64,000 bases of DNA from Orobanche coerulescens (taxonomy: Eukaryota > Streptophyta > Magnoliopsida > Lamiales > Orobanchaceae), in NCBI GenBank assembly GCA_033398695.1, contig CM065805.1, positions 73,624,762 through 73,688,761 of the forward strand. The letters run 5' to 3'. A program made the translations under genes and the position numbers. The first letter of the stretch is position 1; every line of letters begins with the position of its first letter. Shown here in pieces: positions 47,601-60,469 of the stretch. The notes beneath the pieces are model-generated. The model did no database searches. It was not told the origin of the DNA and saw only the letters and a program-made list of their open reading frames with translations.

Positions 47601-50600
47601 ATGAATCTTTTATTTCTTGATTAAGTCTTGTTGTAGCAATGATTAGATATGGTAGCTCAGAGTAAACTTTTACTTCTTGATTAAGTCTTGTTAATAGGAG
47701 ATAAGACCATGTTACATGTATTCGAGTTGGAACTCTATGAAAACTCGGGTTCATTGATTAGATTCGAGCCTTTTGTACTCAGAATTGGTTATAATAGCTC
47801 CGATTAATCTTTTACTTCTTGATTAAGTCTTGTTGTAGCAAGGATTGAATATAATAGCTCCGATTAAGTATTTACTTCTTCATTAAGTCTTGTTAATAGG
47901 AGATAAGACCACGTTACATGCATTCGAGTTGGAACTCCATGAAAACTCGGGTTTATTGATTATATTCGAGCCTTTTGTACTCAGAATTGGCTATAACAGC
48001 TCCGATTAATCTTTTACTTCTTGACTAAGTCTTGTTGTAGTAAGGATTGGATATAATAGCTCCGATTAACCTTTTACCTCGTGCTTAAGTTTTGTTAATA
48101 GGATATAAGACCACGTTACAGGTATTCGAATTGGAACTCTATGAAAACTAGGTTTATTAATTAGATTCGAGCCTTTTGTACTCAGAATTGGCTATAATGG
48201 CTCCAATTAATCTTTTACTTCTTGATTAAGTCTTGTTGTAGCAAGGATTAGATATGGTAGCTCAGATTAAACTTTTACTTCTTGATTAAGTCTTGTTAAT
48301 AGGAGATAAGACCATGTTACATGCATTCGAGTTGGAACTCTATAAAAACTCGGGTTCATTGATTAGATTCAAGCCTTTTGTACTCAGAATTGGTTATAAT
48401 AGCTCCGATTAATCTTTTGCTTCTTGATTAAGTCTTGTTGTAGCAAGGATTGAATATAATAGCTCCGATTAAGCTTTTACTTCTTCATTAAGTCTTGTTA
48501 ATAGGAGATAAGACCATGTTACATGCATTCGAGTTGGAACTCTTTGAAAACTAGGGTTTATTGATTATATTCGAGCCTTTTGTACTCATAATTGGCTATA
48601 ACAACTCCGATTAATCTTTTACTTCTTGATTAAGTCTTGTTGTAGCAAGGATTGAATATAATAGCTCCAATTAACCTTTTACCTCTTGATTAAGTCTTGT
48701 TAATAGGACATAAGACCACGTTACATGTATTTGAGTTGGAACTCTATAAAAACTAGGGTTTATTGATTAGATTCGAGCCTTTTGTACTTAGAATTGGTTA
48801 TAATAGCTCGGATTAATCTTTTACTTCTTGATTAAGTCTTGTTGTAGCAAGGATTGAATATAATAGCTCCGATTAAGCTTTTACTTCTTCATTAAGTCTT
48901 GTTAATAGGAGATAAGACTACGTTACATGTATTCGAGTTGGAACTTTATGAAAACTAGGGTTTATTGATTAGATTGGAGCCTTTTGTACTCAGAATTGGC
49001 TATAACGGCTCCAATTAATCTTTTACTTCTTGATTAAGTCTTGTTGTAGCAAGAATTGGATATATAATAGCTCCGATTCATCTTTTACTTCTTGATTAAG
49101 TCTTGTTAATAGGACATAAGACCACGTTACATGTATTCGAGTTGGAACTCTATGATAACTAGGGTTTATTGATTAGATTCGAGCCTTTTGAAATCAGAAT
49201 TAGCTATAACGACTCCAATTAATCTTTTACTTCTTGATTAAGTCTTGTTGTAGCAATGATTAGATATGGTAGCTCAGAGTAAACTTTTACATCTTGATTA
49301 AGTCTTGTTAATAGGAGATAAGACCATGTTACATATATTCGAGTTGGAACTCTATGAAAACTCGGGTTCATTGATTAGATTCGAGCCTTTTGTACTCAGA
49401 ATTGGTTATAATAGCTCCGATTAATCTTTTACTTCTTGATTAAGTCTTGTTGTACGAAGGATTGAATATAATAGCTCCGATTAAGCTTTTACTTTTTCAT
49501 TAAGTCTTGTTAATAGGAGATAAGACCACGTTACATGCATTCGAGTTGGAACTCTATGAAAACTCGGTTTATTGATTATATTCGAGCCTTTTGTACTCAG
49601 AATTGGTTATAACAGCTCCGATTAATCTTTTACTTCTTGACTAAGTCTTGTTGTAGTAAGGATTGGATATAATAGCTCCAATTAACCTTTTACCTCTTGC
49701 TTAAGTTTTGTTAATAGGACATAAGACCACGTTACATGTATTCGAATTGGAACTCTATGAAAACTAGGGTTTATTGATTAGATTCGAGCCTTTTGTACTC
49801 AGAATTGGCTATAACGGCTCTAATTAATCTTTTACTTCTTGATTAAGTCTTGTTGTAGCAAGGATTAGATATGGTAGCTCAGATTAAACTTTTACTTGTT
49901 GATTAAGTCTTGCTAATAGGAGATAAGACCATGTTACATGCATTCGAGTTGGAACTCTATAAAAACTCGGGTTCATTGATTAGATTCGAGCCTTTTGTAC
50001 TCAAAATTGGTTATAATAGCTCCGATTAATCTTTTGCTTCTTGATTAAGTCTTTTTGTAGCAAGAATTGAATATAATAGCTTCGATTAAGCTTTTACTTC
50101 TATTTTAAGTCTTGTTAATAGGAGATAAGACCATGTTACATGCATTCGAGTTGGAACTCTTTGAAAACTCGGGTTTATTGATTATATTCGAGCCTTTTGT
50201 ACTCGGAAATGGCTATAACAACTCCGATTAATCTTTTACTTTTTGATTAAGTCTTGTTGTAGCAAGGATTGAATATAATAGCTCCAATTAACCTTTTACC
50301 TCTTGATTAAGTCTTGTTAATAGGACATAAGACCACGTTACATGTATTCGAGTTGGAACTCTATGAAAACTCGGGTTTATTGATTAGACTCGAGCCTTTT
50401 GTACTCAGAATTGGCTATAACAGCTCTGATTAATCGTTTACTTCTTGATTAAGTCTTGTTGTAGCAAGGACTAGATGTAATAGCTCCGATTAAGCAATTA
50501 CTTCTTGATTAAGTCTTGTTAATCGGAAATAGACCACGTTAAATGCATTCGAGTTGGAACTCTATGAAAACTCGGGTTTATTGATTAGATTCGAGCCTTT

Positions 50601-53600
50601 TGTACTCAGAATTAGCTATAACAGCTCCGATTAATCTTTTACTTCTTGATTAAGTCTTGTTGTAGCAAGAATTGGATATATAATAGCTCCGATTCAGCTT
50701 TTACTTCTTGATTAAGTCTTGTTAATGGGACATAAGACCACGTTACATGTATTCGAGTTGGAACTCTATGAAAACTAGGATTTATTGATTAGATTCGAGC
50801 CTTTTGAACTCAGAATTGGCTATAACGGCTCCAATTAATCTTTTACTTCTTGATTAAGTCTTGTTGTAGCAATGATTAGATATGGTAGCTCAGAGTAAAC
50901 TTTTACTTCTTGATTAAGTCTTGTTAATAGGAGATAAGACCATGTTACATGTATTCGAGTTGGAACTCCATGAAAACTCGGGTTCATTGATTAGATTCGA
51001 GCCTTTTGTACTCAGAATTGGTTATAATAGCTCCGATTAATCTTTTACTTCTTGATTAAGTCTTGTTGTAGCAAGGATTGAATATAATAGCTCCGATTAA
51101 GCTTTTACTTCTTCATTAAGTCTTGTTAATTGGAGATAAGACCACGTTACATGCATTCGAGTTGGAACTCTATGAAAACTCGGGTTTATTGATTATATTC
51201 GAGCCTTTTGTACTCAGAATTGGCTATAACAGCTCCGATTAATCTTTTACTTCTTGACTAAGTCTTGTTGTAGTAAGGATTGGATATAATAGCTCCGATT
51301 AACCTTTTACCTCGTGCTTAAGTTTTGTTAATAGGATATAAGACCACGTTACAGGTATTCGAATTGGAACTCTATGAAAACTAGGTTTATTAATTAGATT
51401 CGAGCCTTTTGTACTCAGAATTGGCTATAATGGCTCCAATTAATCTTTTACTTCTTGATTAAGTCTTGTTGTAGCAAGGATTAGATATGGTAGCTCAGAT
51501 TAAACTTTTACTTCTTGATTAAGTCTTGTTAATAGGAGATAAGACCATGTTACATGCATTCGAGTTGGAACTCCATAAAAACTCGGGTTCATTGATTAGA
51601 TTCAAGCCTTTTGTACTCAGAATTGGTTATAATAGCTCCAATTAATCTTTTGCTTCTTGATTTAGTCTTGTTGTAGCAAGGATTGAATATAATAGCTCCG
51701 ATTAAGCTTTTACTTCTTCATTAAGTCTTGTTAATAGGAGATAAGACCATGTTACATGCATTCGAGTTGGAACTCTTTGAAAACTAGGGTTTATTGATTA
51801 TATTCGAGCTTTTTGTACTCAGAATTGGCTATAACAACTCCGATTAATCTTTTACTTCTTGATTAAGTCTTGTTGTAGCAAGGACTGAATATAATAGCTC
51901 CAATTAACCTTTTACCTCTTGATTAAGTCTTGTTAATAGGACATAAGACCACGTTACATGTATTTGAGTTGGAACTCTATGAAAACTAGGGTCTATTGAT
52001 TAAGTCTTGTTGTAGCAATGATTAGATATGGTAGCTCAGAGTAAACTTTTACTTCTTGATTAAGTCTTGTTAATAGGAGATAAGACCATGTTACATGTAT
52101 TCGAGTTGGAACTCTATGAAAACTCGGGTTCATTGATTAGATTCGAGCCTTTTGTACTCAGAATTGGTTATAATAGCTCGGATTAATCTTTTACTTCTTG
52201 ATTAAGTCTTGTTGTAGCAAGGATTGAATATAATAGCTCCGATTAAGCTTTTACTTCTTCATTAAGTCTTGTTAATAGGAGATAAGACTACGTTACATGC
52301 ATTCGAGTTGGAACTCTATGTAAACTCGGGTTTATTGATTATATTCGAGCCTTTTGTACTCAGAATTAGCTATAACAGCTCCGATTAATCTTTTACTTCT
52401 TGATTAAGTCTTGTTGCAGCAAGAATTGGATATAATAGCTCCGATTCAGCTTTTCTTCTTGATTAAGTCTTGTTAATAGGACATAAGACCACGTTACATG
52501 TATTCGAGTTGTAACTTTATGAAAACTAGGGTTTATTGATTAGATTCGAGCCTTTTGTACTCAGAATTGGCTATAACGACTCCAATTAATCTTTTACTTC
52601 TTGATTAAGTCTTGTTGTAGCAAGGATTGAATATAATAGCTCCGATTAAGCTTTTACTTCTTTATTAAGTCTTGTTAATAGGAGATAAGACCATGTTACA
52701 TGCATTCGAGTTGGAACTCTATGAAAACTCGGGTTTATTGATTATATTCGAGCCTTTTGTACTCAGAATTGGTTATAACAGCTCCGATTAATCTTTTACT
52801 TCTTGATTAAGTCTTGTTGTAGCAAGTATTGAATATAATAGCTCCAATTAAGCTTCTCTTCTTGATTAAGTCTTGTTAATAGGAGATAAGACCATGTTAC
52901 ATCCATTCGAGTTGGAACTCTATGAAAAATCGGGTTTATTGATTAGACTCGAGCCTTTTGTACTCAGAATTAGCTATAACAGCTCTGATTAATCGTTTAC
53001 TTCTTGATTAAGTCTTGTTGTAGCAAGGATTGGATGTAATAGCTCCGATTAAGCCTTTACTTCTTGATTAAGTCTTGTTAATCGGAAATAGACCACGTTA
53101 AATGCATTCGAGTTGGAACTCTATGAAAACTCAGGTTTATTGATTAGATTCGAGCCTTTTGTACTCAGAATTGGCTATAACAGCTCCGATTAATCTTTTA
53201 CTTCTTGATTAAGTCTTGTTGTAGCAAGAATTGGATATGTAATAGCTCCGATTCAGCTTTTACTTCTTGATTAAGTCTTGTTAATAGGACATAAGACCAC
53301 ATTACATGTATTCGAGTTGGAACTCTATGAAAACTCGGGTTAATTGATTAGACTCGAGCCTTTTGTACTCAGAATTGGCTATAACAGCTCTGATTAATCG
53401 TTTACTTCTTGATTAAGTCTTGTTGTAGCAAGGATTAGATGTAATAGCTCCGATTAAGCCTTTACTTCTTGATTAAGTCTTGTTAATCGGAAATAGACCA
53501 CGTTAAATGCATTCGAGTTGGAACTCTATGAAAACTCGGGTTTATTGATTAGATTCGAGCCTTTTGTACTCAGAATTGGCTATAACAGCTCCGATTAATC

Positions 53601-56331
53601 TTTTACTTCTTGATTAAGTCTTGTTGTAGCAAGAATTAGATATATAATAGCTCCGATTCAGCTTTTACTTCTTGATTAAGTCTTGTTAATAGGACATAAG
53701 ACCACGTTACATGTATTCGAGTTGGAACTCTATGAAAACTAGGATTTATTGATTAGATTCGAGCCTTTTGAACTCAGAATTGGCTATAACGGCTCCAATT
53801 AATCTTTTACTTCTTGATTAAGTCTTGTTGTAGCAATGATTAGATATGGTAGCTCAGAGTAAACTTTTACTTCTTGATTAAGTCTTGTTAATAGGAGATA
53901 AGACCATGTTACATGTATTCGAGTTGGAACTCTATGAAAACTCGGGTTCATTGATTAGATTCGAGCCTTTTGTACTCAGAATTGGTTATAATAGCTCCGA
54001 TTAATCTTTTACTTCTTGATTAAGTCTTGTTGTAGCAAGGATTGAATATAATAGCTCCGATTAAGCTTTTACTTCTTCATTAAGTCTTGTTAATAGGAGA
54101 TAAGACCACGTTACATGCATTCGAGTTGGAACTCTATGAAAACTCGGGTTTATTGATTATATTCGAGCCTTTTGTACTCAGAATTGGCTATAACAGCTCC
54201 GATTAATATTTTACTTCTTGACTAAGTCTTGTTGTAGTAAGGATTGGATATAATAGCTCCGATTAACCTTTTACCTCTTGCTTAAGTTTTGTTAATAGGA
54301 TATAAGACCACGTTACAGGTATTCGAATTGGAACTCTATGGAAACTAGGTTTATTAAATAGATTCGAGCCTTTTGTACTCAGAATTGGCTATAATGGCTC
54401 CAATTAATCTTTTACTTCTTGATTAAGTCTTGTTGTAGCAAGGATTAGATATGGTAGCTCAGATTAAACTTTTACTTCTTGATTAAGTCTTGTTAATAGG
54501 AGATAAGACCATGTTACATGCATTCGAGTTGGAACAATATAAAAACTCGGGTTCATTGATTAGATTCGAGCCTTTTGTACTCAGAATTGGTTATAATAGC
54601 TCCGATTAATCTTTTGCTTCTTGATTAAAACTTGTTGTAGCAAGGATTGAATATAATAGCTCCGATTAAACTTTTACTTCTTCATTAAGTCTTGTTAATA
54701 GGAGATAAGACCATGTTACATGCATTCGAGTTGGAACTCTTTGAAAACTAGGGTTTATTGATTATATTCGAGCCTTTTGTACTCAGAATTGGCTATAACA
54801 ACTCCGATTAATCTTTTACTTCTTGATTAAGTCTTGTTGTAGCAAGTATTGAATATAATAGCTCCAATTAACCTTTTACCTCTTGATTAAGTCTTGTTAA
54901 TAGGACATAAGACCACGTTACATGTATTTGAGTTGGAACTCTATGAAAACTAGGGTTTATTGATTAGATTCGAGCCTTTTGTACTTAGAATTGGTTATAA
55001 TAGCTCGGATTAATCTTTTACTTCTTGATTAAGTCTTGTTGTAGCAAGGATTGAATATAATAGCTCCGATTAAGCTTTTACTTCTTCATTAAGTCTTGTT
55101 AATAGGAGATAAGACTACGTTACATGCATTCGAGTTGGAACTCTATGGAAACTCGGGTTTATTGATTATATTCGAGCCTTTTGTACTCAGAATTGGCTAT
55201 AACAGCTCCGATTAATCTTTTACTTCTTGATTAAGTCTAGTTGCAGCAAGGGTTGGACATAATAGCTCTGATTAAGCTTTTCTTCTTGATTAAGTCTTGT
55301 TAATAGGACATAAGACCACGTTACATGTATTCGAGTTGGAACTTTATGAAAACTAGGGTTTATTGATTAGATTCGAGCCTTTTGTACTCAGAATTGGCTA
55401 TAACGGCTCCAATTAATCTTTTACTTCTTGATTAAGTCTTGTTGTAGCAAGGATTGAATATAATAGCTCCGATTAAGCTTTTACTTCTTTATTAAGTCTT
55501 GTTAATAGGAGATAAGACCATGTTACATGCATTCGAGTTGGAACTCTATGAAAACTCGGGTTTATTGATTATATTCGAGCCTTTTGTACTCAGAATTGGC
55601 TATAACAGCTCCGATTAATCTTTTACTTCTTGATTAAGTCTTGTTGTAGCAAGGATTGAATATAATAGCTCCAGTTAAGCTTCTCTTCTTGATTAAGTCT
55701 TGTTAATAAAAGATAAGACCATGTTACATCCATTCGAGTTGGAACTCTATGAAAACTCGGGTTTATTGATTAGACTCGAGCCTTTTGTACTCAGAATTGG
55801 CTATAACAGCTCTGATTAATCGTTTACTTCTTGATTAAGTCTTGTTGTAGCAAGTATTGGATGTAATAGCTCCGATTAAGCCTTTACTTCTTGATTAAGT
55901 CTTGTTAATCGGAAATAGACCACGTTAAATGCATTCGAGTTGGAACTCTATGAAAACTCGGGTTTATTGATTAGATTCGAGCCTTTTGTACTCAGAATTG
56001 GCTATAACAGCTCCGATTAATCTTTTACTTCTTGATTAAGTCTTGTTGTAGCAATAATTGGATATATAATAGCTCCGATTCAGCTTTTACTTCTTGATTA
56101 AGTCTTGTTAATAGGACATAAGACCACGTTACATGTATTCGAGTTGGAACTCTATGAAAACTAGGATTTATTGATTAGATTCGAGCCTTTTGAACTCAGA
56201 ATTGGCTATAACGGCTCCAATTAATCTTTTACTTCTTGATTAAGTCTTGTTGTAGCAATGATTAGATATGGTAGCTCAGAGCAAACTTTTACTTCTTGAT
56301 TAAGTCTTGTTAGTAGGAGATAAGACCATGT
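41680..56331. repeat. 202-bp satellite array, main block (14.65 kb) with higher-order repeats
   Basis: About 72 monomers head to tail with no insertion and no gene. Diagnostic variants recur at long intervals. GACTAAGTCTTGTTGTAGTA is at 46406, 48023, 49639 and 51256 (1,616-1,617 bp apart, eight monomers). AATGGGACATAAG is at 47491 and 50724, and CAGGTATTCGAATTGG at about 48119 and 51352 (both 3,233 bp apart). The array therefore has an ~8-monomer period and a better-matching ~16-monomer unit around 45.9-52.0 kb, with irregular spacing outside. Every monomer contains GATTAATC or a variant, the dyad GAGTTGGAACTC, and the inverted pair TTAATC / GATTAA. Confidence 0.97.
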
Positions 56332-56574
56332 TGTAATACCCGGTTGTAACTCAGTAATTATCATTCAGTAATTATCACTCAGTAATTATCATTCAGTAAT
56401 TGATACTCAGTAATCTCATTCATCATTGATCATTTGTCACTCGTATTCAGTCATGGTATTTATCATTCAGAGTAATTGTATCGTGTATCAATCGTCAGTC
56501 ATCACTAATCTGATTGGAGTTTCGTGCCGTGTTTATCATCATTGTCATTTTCGTTGCAAGCTGTGCTTGAGGAG

Positions 56575-57136
56575 TAGCGCACGCTACATACTCCTTTTAG
56601 CGTACGCTAATTGGGTATAGGTAGCGCACGCTACCGCCAGCCTTTAGCGCACACTAAGGCTACCTTGGCCGCAGCCCGTAAGGTACCGGATCGGCAGGTG
56701 AGAATATTTGTAGCGCACGCTACGAGTGGTAAGTAGCGCGCGCTAACGGGTTGTAGTAGCGCACGCTATATGTGTGGAGTAGCGCGCGCTAGGGACGGAT
56801 CAGGTTGAGTCCAGTGGCTACTGGACTGCACCGGGATAATTCATAGCGTACGCTATGCATTGTTGTTAGCGTACGCAACCGATATATTAGCGCACGCTAA
56901 ACAATGGTTGTAGCGCACGCTATTGGGGTCGATCGCAGGTCGATGCTCGACTCCAGATCAAGCGCCAATATTTCGCTAGCGCACGCTAACAATGGATATT
57001 AGCGCACGCTAGTAGTATGGCCGTAGCGCACGCTACAAATAGGTACGTAGCGCGCGCTACCGTGTTCGGACAGTGGGTATTGGACTACCCAAATTACTCG
57101 TTAGCGCACGCTATGCACAAGGGCTAGCGCACGCTA
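56575..57136. repeat. array of about 18 TAGCGCACGCTA palindromes (outer LTR)
   Basis: About 18 copies of TAGCGCACGCTA or variants (TAGCGCGCGCTA, TTAGCGTACGCTAA), mostly 22-25 bp apart within groups with larger gaps between groups. TATAAATT follows at 57147-57154. Confidence 0.94.
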
Positions 57137-57146
57137 ACTCGGGTAG

Positions 57147-57154
57147 TATAAATT
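57147..57154 (+). promoter_or_regulatory. TATA box, outer LTR
   Basis: TATAAATT, 10 bp after the last palindrome, followed by GGACAGTT as in the solo LTR. Confidence 0.6.
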
Positions 57155-57740
57155 GGACAGTTTAGTCAGAGTTCGTCATTTTTCATCTCATTTCATTCCT
57201 TCGGTAGTTTTGGGCGATTTCGAGCGATTCGGAGAGGATTATTCGAGGTGTAATCATCAATCATCATCTTCAAGCTCATCTTTCGGATTGATCATCATTT
57301 CATCATCTTCATCACATCGAATCAAAGGTATTAATCTCTTGGATCTAGAATTTCGGATTTTTGGGGTTTTCCTTCCGATTTCTTCGTGTAAGCTTGGATT
57401 ATCATTGGAATATGTTAGTTATGGATTATCTAACTTGTATAAACATATTCCTACGGATTTAATGGTTATTTTCGGAATTATTTCAAGAACCCTTGGGGTT
57501 GACTTCGGTTATGTAATACCCGGTTGTAATTCAGTAATTATCATTCAGTAATTATCATTCAGTATTTGATACTCAGTAATTTCATTCATTATTGATCATT
57601 TGTCACTGAGATTCTATCATGGTATTCATCATTCAGAGTAATTGTATCGAGTATCGATCGTCATTTATCATTAATCTGATTGGAGTTTCGTGCCGTGTTT
57701 ATCATCATTGTCATTTTCGTTGCAAGCTGTGCTTGAGGAG

Positions 57741-58302
57741 TAGCGCACGCTACATACTCCTTTTAGCGTACGCTAATTGGGTATAGGTAGCGCACGCTAC
57801 CGCTTAGCTTTAGCGCACGCTAAGGCTACCTTGGCCGCATCCGTAAGGTACCGGATGCAGTGAGAATAATTGTAGCGCACGCTACGAGTGGTAAGTAGCG
57901 CGCTAACGGGTCGTAGTAGCGCACGCTATATGTGTGGAGTAGCGCGCTAGGGCGGATCGTGTTGAGTCCGATGGCTACCGGATCGCACTGTGTTTATTCA
58001 TAGCGCACGCTATGCATTGTTGTTAGCGTACGCAACCGATATATTAGCGCACGCTAAATAATGGTTGTAGCGCACGTTATCGAGGTTAGATCAGAGGGCA
58101 GATGGTTTTCTGGACTCCAGTACTGGGCGTCAAATATTTCGCTAGCGCACGCTAACAATGGATATTAGCGCACGCTAGTAGTATGGCTGTAGCGCACGCT
58201 ACAAAGAGGTACGTAGCGCGCGCTACCGTGTTCGGACAGTGGGTACTGGACTACCCAAATTACTCGTTAGCGCACGCTATGCACAAGGGCTAGCGCACGC
58301 TA
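57741..58302. repeat. TAGCGCACGCTA palindrome array (element C 5' LTR)
   Basis: Copy-for-copy homologue of 56575-57136, with some copies shortened (TAGCGCGCTA) and changed spacers. TATAAATT follows at 58315-58322. Confidence 0.94.
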
Positions 58303-58314
58303 ACCTGGACTGAG

Positions 58315-58322
58315 TATAAATT
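58315..58322 (+). promoter_or_regulatory. TATA box, element C 5' LTR
   Basis: TATAAATT followed by GGACAGTT, 13 bp after the last palindrome. Probable core promoter of element C. Confidence 0.62.
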
Positions 58323-59980
58323 GGACAGTTTAGTCAGAGTTCGTCATTTTTCATCTCATTTCATTCCTTCGGTATTTTTTGGGCGATTCCGAGCGATCCA
58401 GAGGGGATTCTTCGAGGTGTAATCATCAACCATCATCTTCAAGCTCATCTTTCGGATTGATCATCATCTCATCATCTTCATCACATCGAATCAAAGGTAT
58501 TAATCTCTTGGATCTAGAATTTCGGATTTTTGGGTTTTCCTTCCGATTTCTTCGTGTAAGCTTGGATTATCATTGGGATATGTTAAGTTATGGATTATCT
58601 ACTTGGATAAATATATTCCTACGGATTTAATGGTTATTTTCGGAATTGTTTTCAAGAACCCTTGGGGTTGACTTCGGTTAATTGGGGATTTTCCGATTGA
58701 TGTCGTTATAATCATGAATTATGGATTCCTAATGGATTATTGATATCATTGAAGTGTTTTGTTAGTTCGAAATACTCATTTTGGTGTGGGTTTCGACATA
58801 TTCGGATCGATATTTCCGAAGTCGTGTGGTTGGTTACGTATTCGTTAGAATGCCCCAATGAGTTCGATTATCGTTGTTTCGACCTTTGGGTTAGTCGTGT
58901 TTTGTTGTTTGATGCGTGTATTGAGCGATTGTTGGTAATTATTGTTATTCAAGGTTGTTCGAGCGATCGTATCTTGGTTAGGACGTTGTTCGTGGACGGA
59001 CATTCTTCATCGGTATTGTGTAAGTTAAATCTTACTCGGTTAAAAGGATACTCATTCCTTTTGTTGTTGATTGCTCATAATCATAATTCATTCATCATAA
59101 TATTAATCATTTTGAGACTTGTAAGTGTCGAATAATCATTTCGATCCACGAGGAACAGCGGTTCCAAATCTTTTCATTGGTTTGTCAATCACGTCACTAT
59201 TACTTTCATTTCGGTGAGTCATCTTGGCCTTGTCTAATTATTATTCATTGGTTTTCATCATGGTCATTCTCGTTCATGTGACCTTCCGGTTCATATTGCG
59301 TGGCGGGTGTGTGTGTGGAATTTTTAGTCGGGCACATGATGGTCATGTATTGGGTTCACCGATACATCGGGCCGTGCACACGGTAACGCTTACCTCCATG
59401 AGACTAATTAGGTACAGGACGGGTGTGTCGGACATTCGTCTTGTACACTTGCACAGACATTACGGGCGTACTATGATGCTCCTCTTGACGTAATTCATAA
59501 TTAAGAATATTTCATAACTTGATTAATTCATGATTGTGGAATTTCAACTCTTGAGGATTGTTGTTACGTATGGCGGCCGTTGGGGGATTTTGTTTTCAGG
59601 TCACGGCAAGGCAAAGGCACGGGAAGAGCATGTTGACGGCGACGAGTCCCAGTGATACTAGTAGGGGGCCCCAGTCATTCCGTTTTGTTCAGTCATTTTC
59701 AGTCATTTCAGTTATTTCTGTCATTTGTATTTTCCGCTGCAAATTCCGTTTGTAATGTTTATTTATTCAGGGTGGTGTATTTTATCTTCATATAAGATAC
59801 ACTAGTATTCGGTATTGTCCTGGTGTGTTGTACATAAACTCCTCATCGGAGTGTTTGGTAATATAATGTGGTTCGGTACTACAATTATATTATTTAATTC
59901 ATCATTTTCATTTGCCTGGTGGGTCCCAGTCGGGGATTCACGGCACTGTAATATCCGCCTAGTTTGGGGTGTTACAGAGT

Positions 59981-59992
59981 TGGTATCGGAGC
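59981..59992 (+). other. Element C primer binding site
   Basis: TGGTATCGGAGC four bases after the LTR end, initiator-Met tRNA type; identical to element A. Confidence 0.9.
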
Positions 59993-60469
59993 GTGGTTTT
60001 GAATACTACCCTCCAAGTCATGTCTCATTTGAAATCATCGTCATCGGACTAGTATCATTGGACTTTCGCATCACGTGTGACCTGTGCAAATGCCGAGCCA
60101 ATCAGACCAAGAACTGTAAGATTTCTAATGCCATGGTATAATTTCTTTCATTAATCATTAATTCATAATACATAATTTAACAATCCTAAATCATAATTGT
60201 AATTTTGACCTGGACGGTCAGGTTAACTCATTAATCAGTCAATTCATTTCATTGTTCAGTTGTTGATCAGGAAGATCTAATCATTAATCTTGTTAACTCA
60301 TTCAAGATAATCATTTCAGTAACTTCATCGGATAATCATGTCACGTCAATTAATCATTCATGTAATCGCTGTATTTGAGCGCGTATGCTCATTTTCGTCA
60401 TTTCATAATATAATCACAATGTGATACTCATGCAAGATATATAATCATCATATGACTTTCCACTTCAGT
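59993..60469 (+). other. Element C 5' leader
   Basis: AT-rich, rich in AATCATTAATTCAT-like words. Homologous to 17961-18436 of element A. No coding signal. Confidence 0.75.

Larger units (their letters stand above)
56332..57511 (+). repeat. truncated LTR (outer) of the element C family
   Basis: Begins TGTAATACCCGGTTGTAA directly after satellite (...AGACCATGT) and stops at GACTTCGGTTA, where a second LTR of the same family starts at its exact terminus. It corresponds to 57512-58681 of that second LTR. The simplest reading is that element C inserted into this LTR, whose remainder lies beyond the window. The open frame 57153-57551 is not supported as a gene. Confidence 0.85.
57512..59976 (+). 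repeat. Element C 5' LTR (2,465 bp)
   Basis: TGTAATACCCGG...GGGGTGTTACA. The first ~1,170 bp duplicates 56332-57511; the rest matches the LTR backbone of elements A and B in the opposite orientation, e.g. CATATGTGACCTTC-like and GTGCACACGG-like words at 59275-59395. Open frames 58379-60141 lie in the LTR and leader and are not genes. Confidence 0.93.

Noticed and set aside
41680..56331. CENP-B box in the satellite
   Set aside because: TTCGAG...CTCGGG words occur in the monomer but the spacing does not fit the 17-bp CENP-B pattern.
56575..57136. Array of short repeats with spacers, CRISPR-like at first sight
   Set aside because: Repeats are 12-bp perfect palindromes with spacers of variable length, inside a plant LTR upstream of a TATA box, with no cas gene. 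Not a CRISPR array.
57512..58681. Tandem duplication inside one LTR as the explanation for the two ~1.17-kb copies
   Set aside because: Kept only as the alternative. The second copy begins at the precise LTR terminus, which integration explains and unequal exchange does not.
57153..60141. Plus-strand open frames of 60-130 codons in the LTRs and leader of element C
   Set aside because: They overlap U3/R/U5 or leader, are Ser/Ile-rich without a domain, and are not preserved between the two LTR copies.
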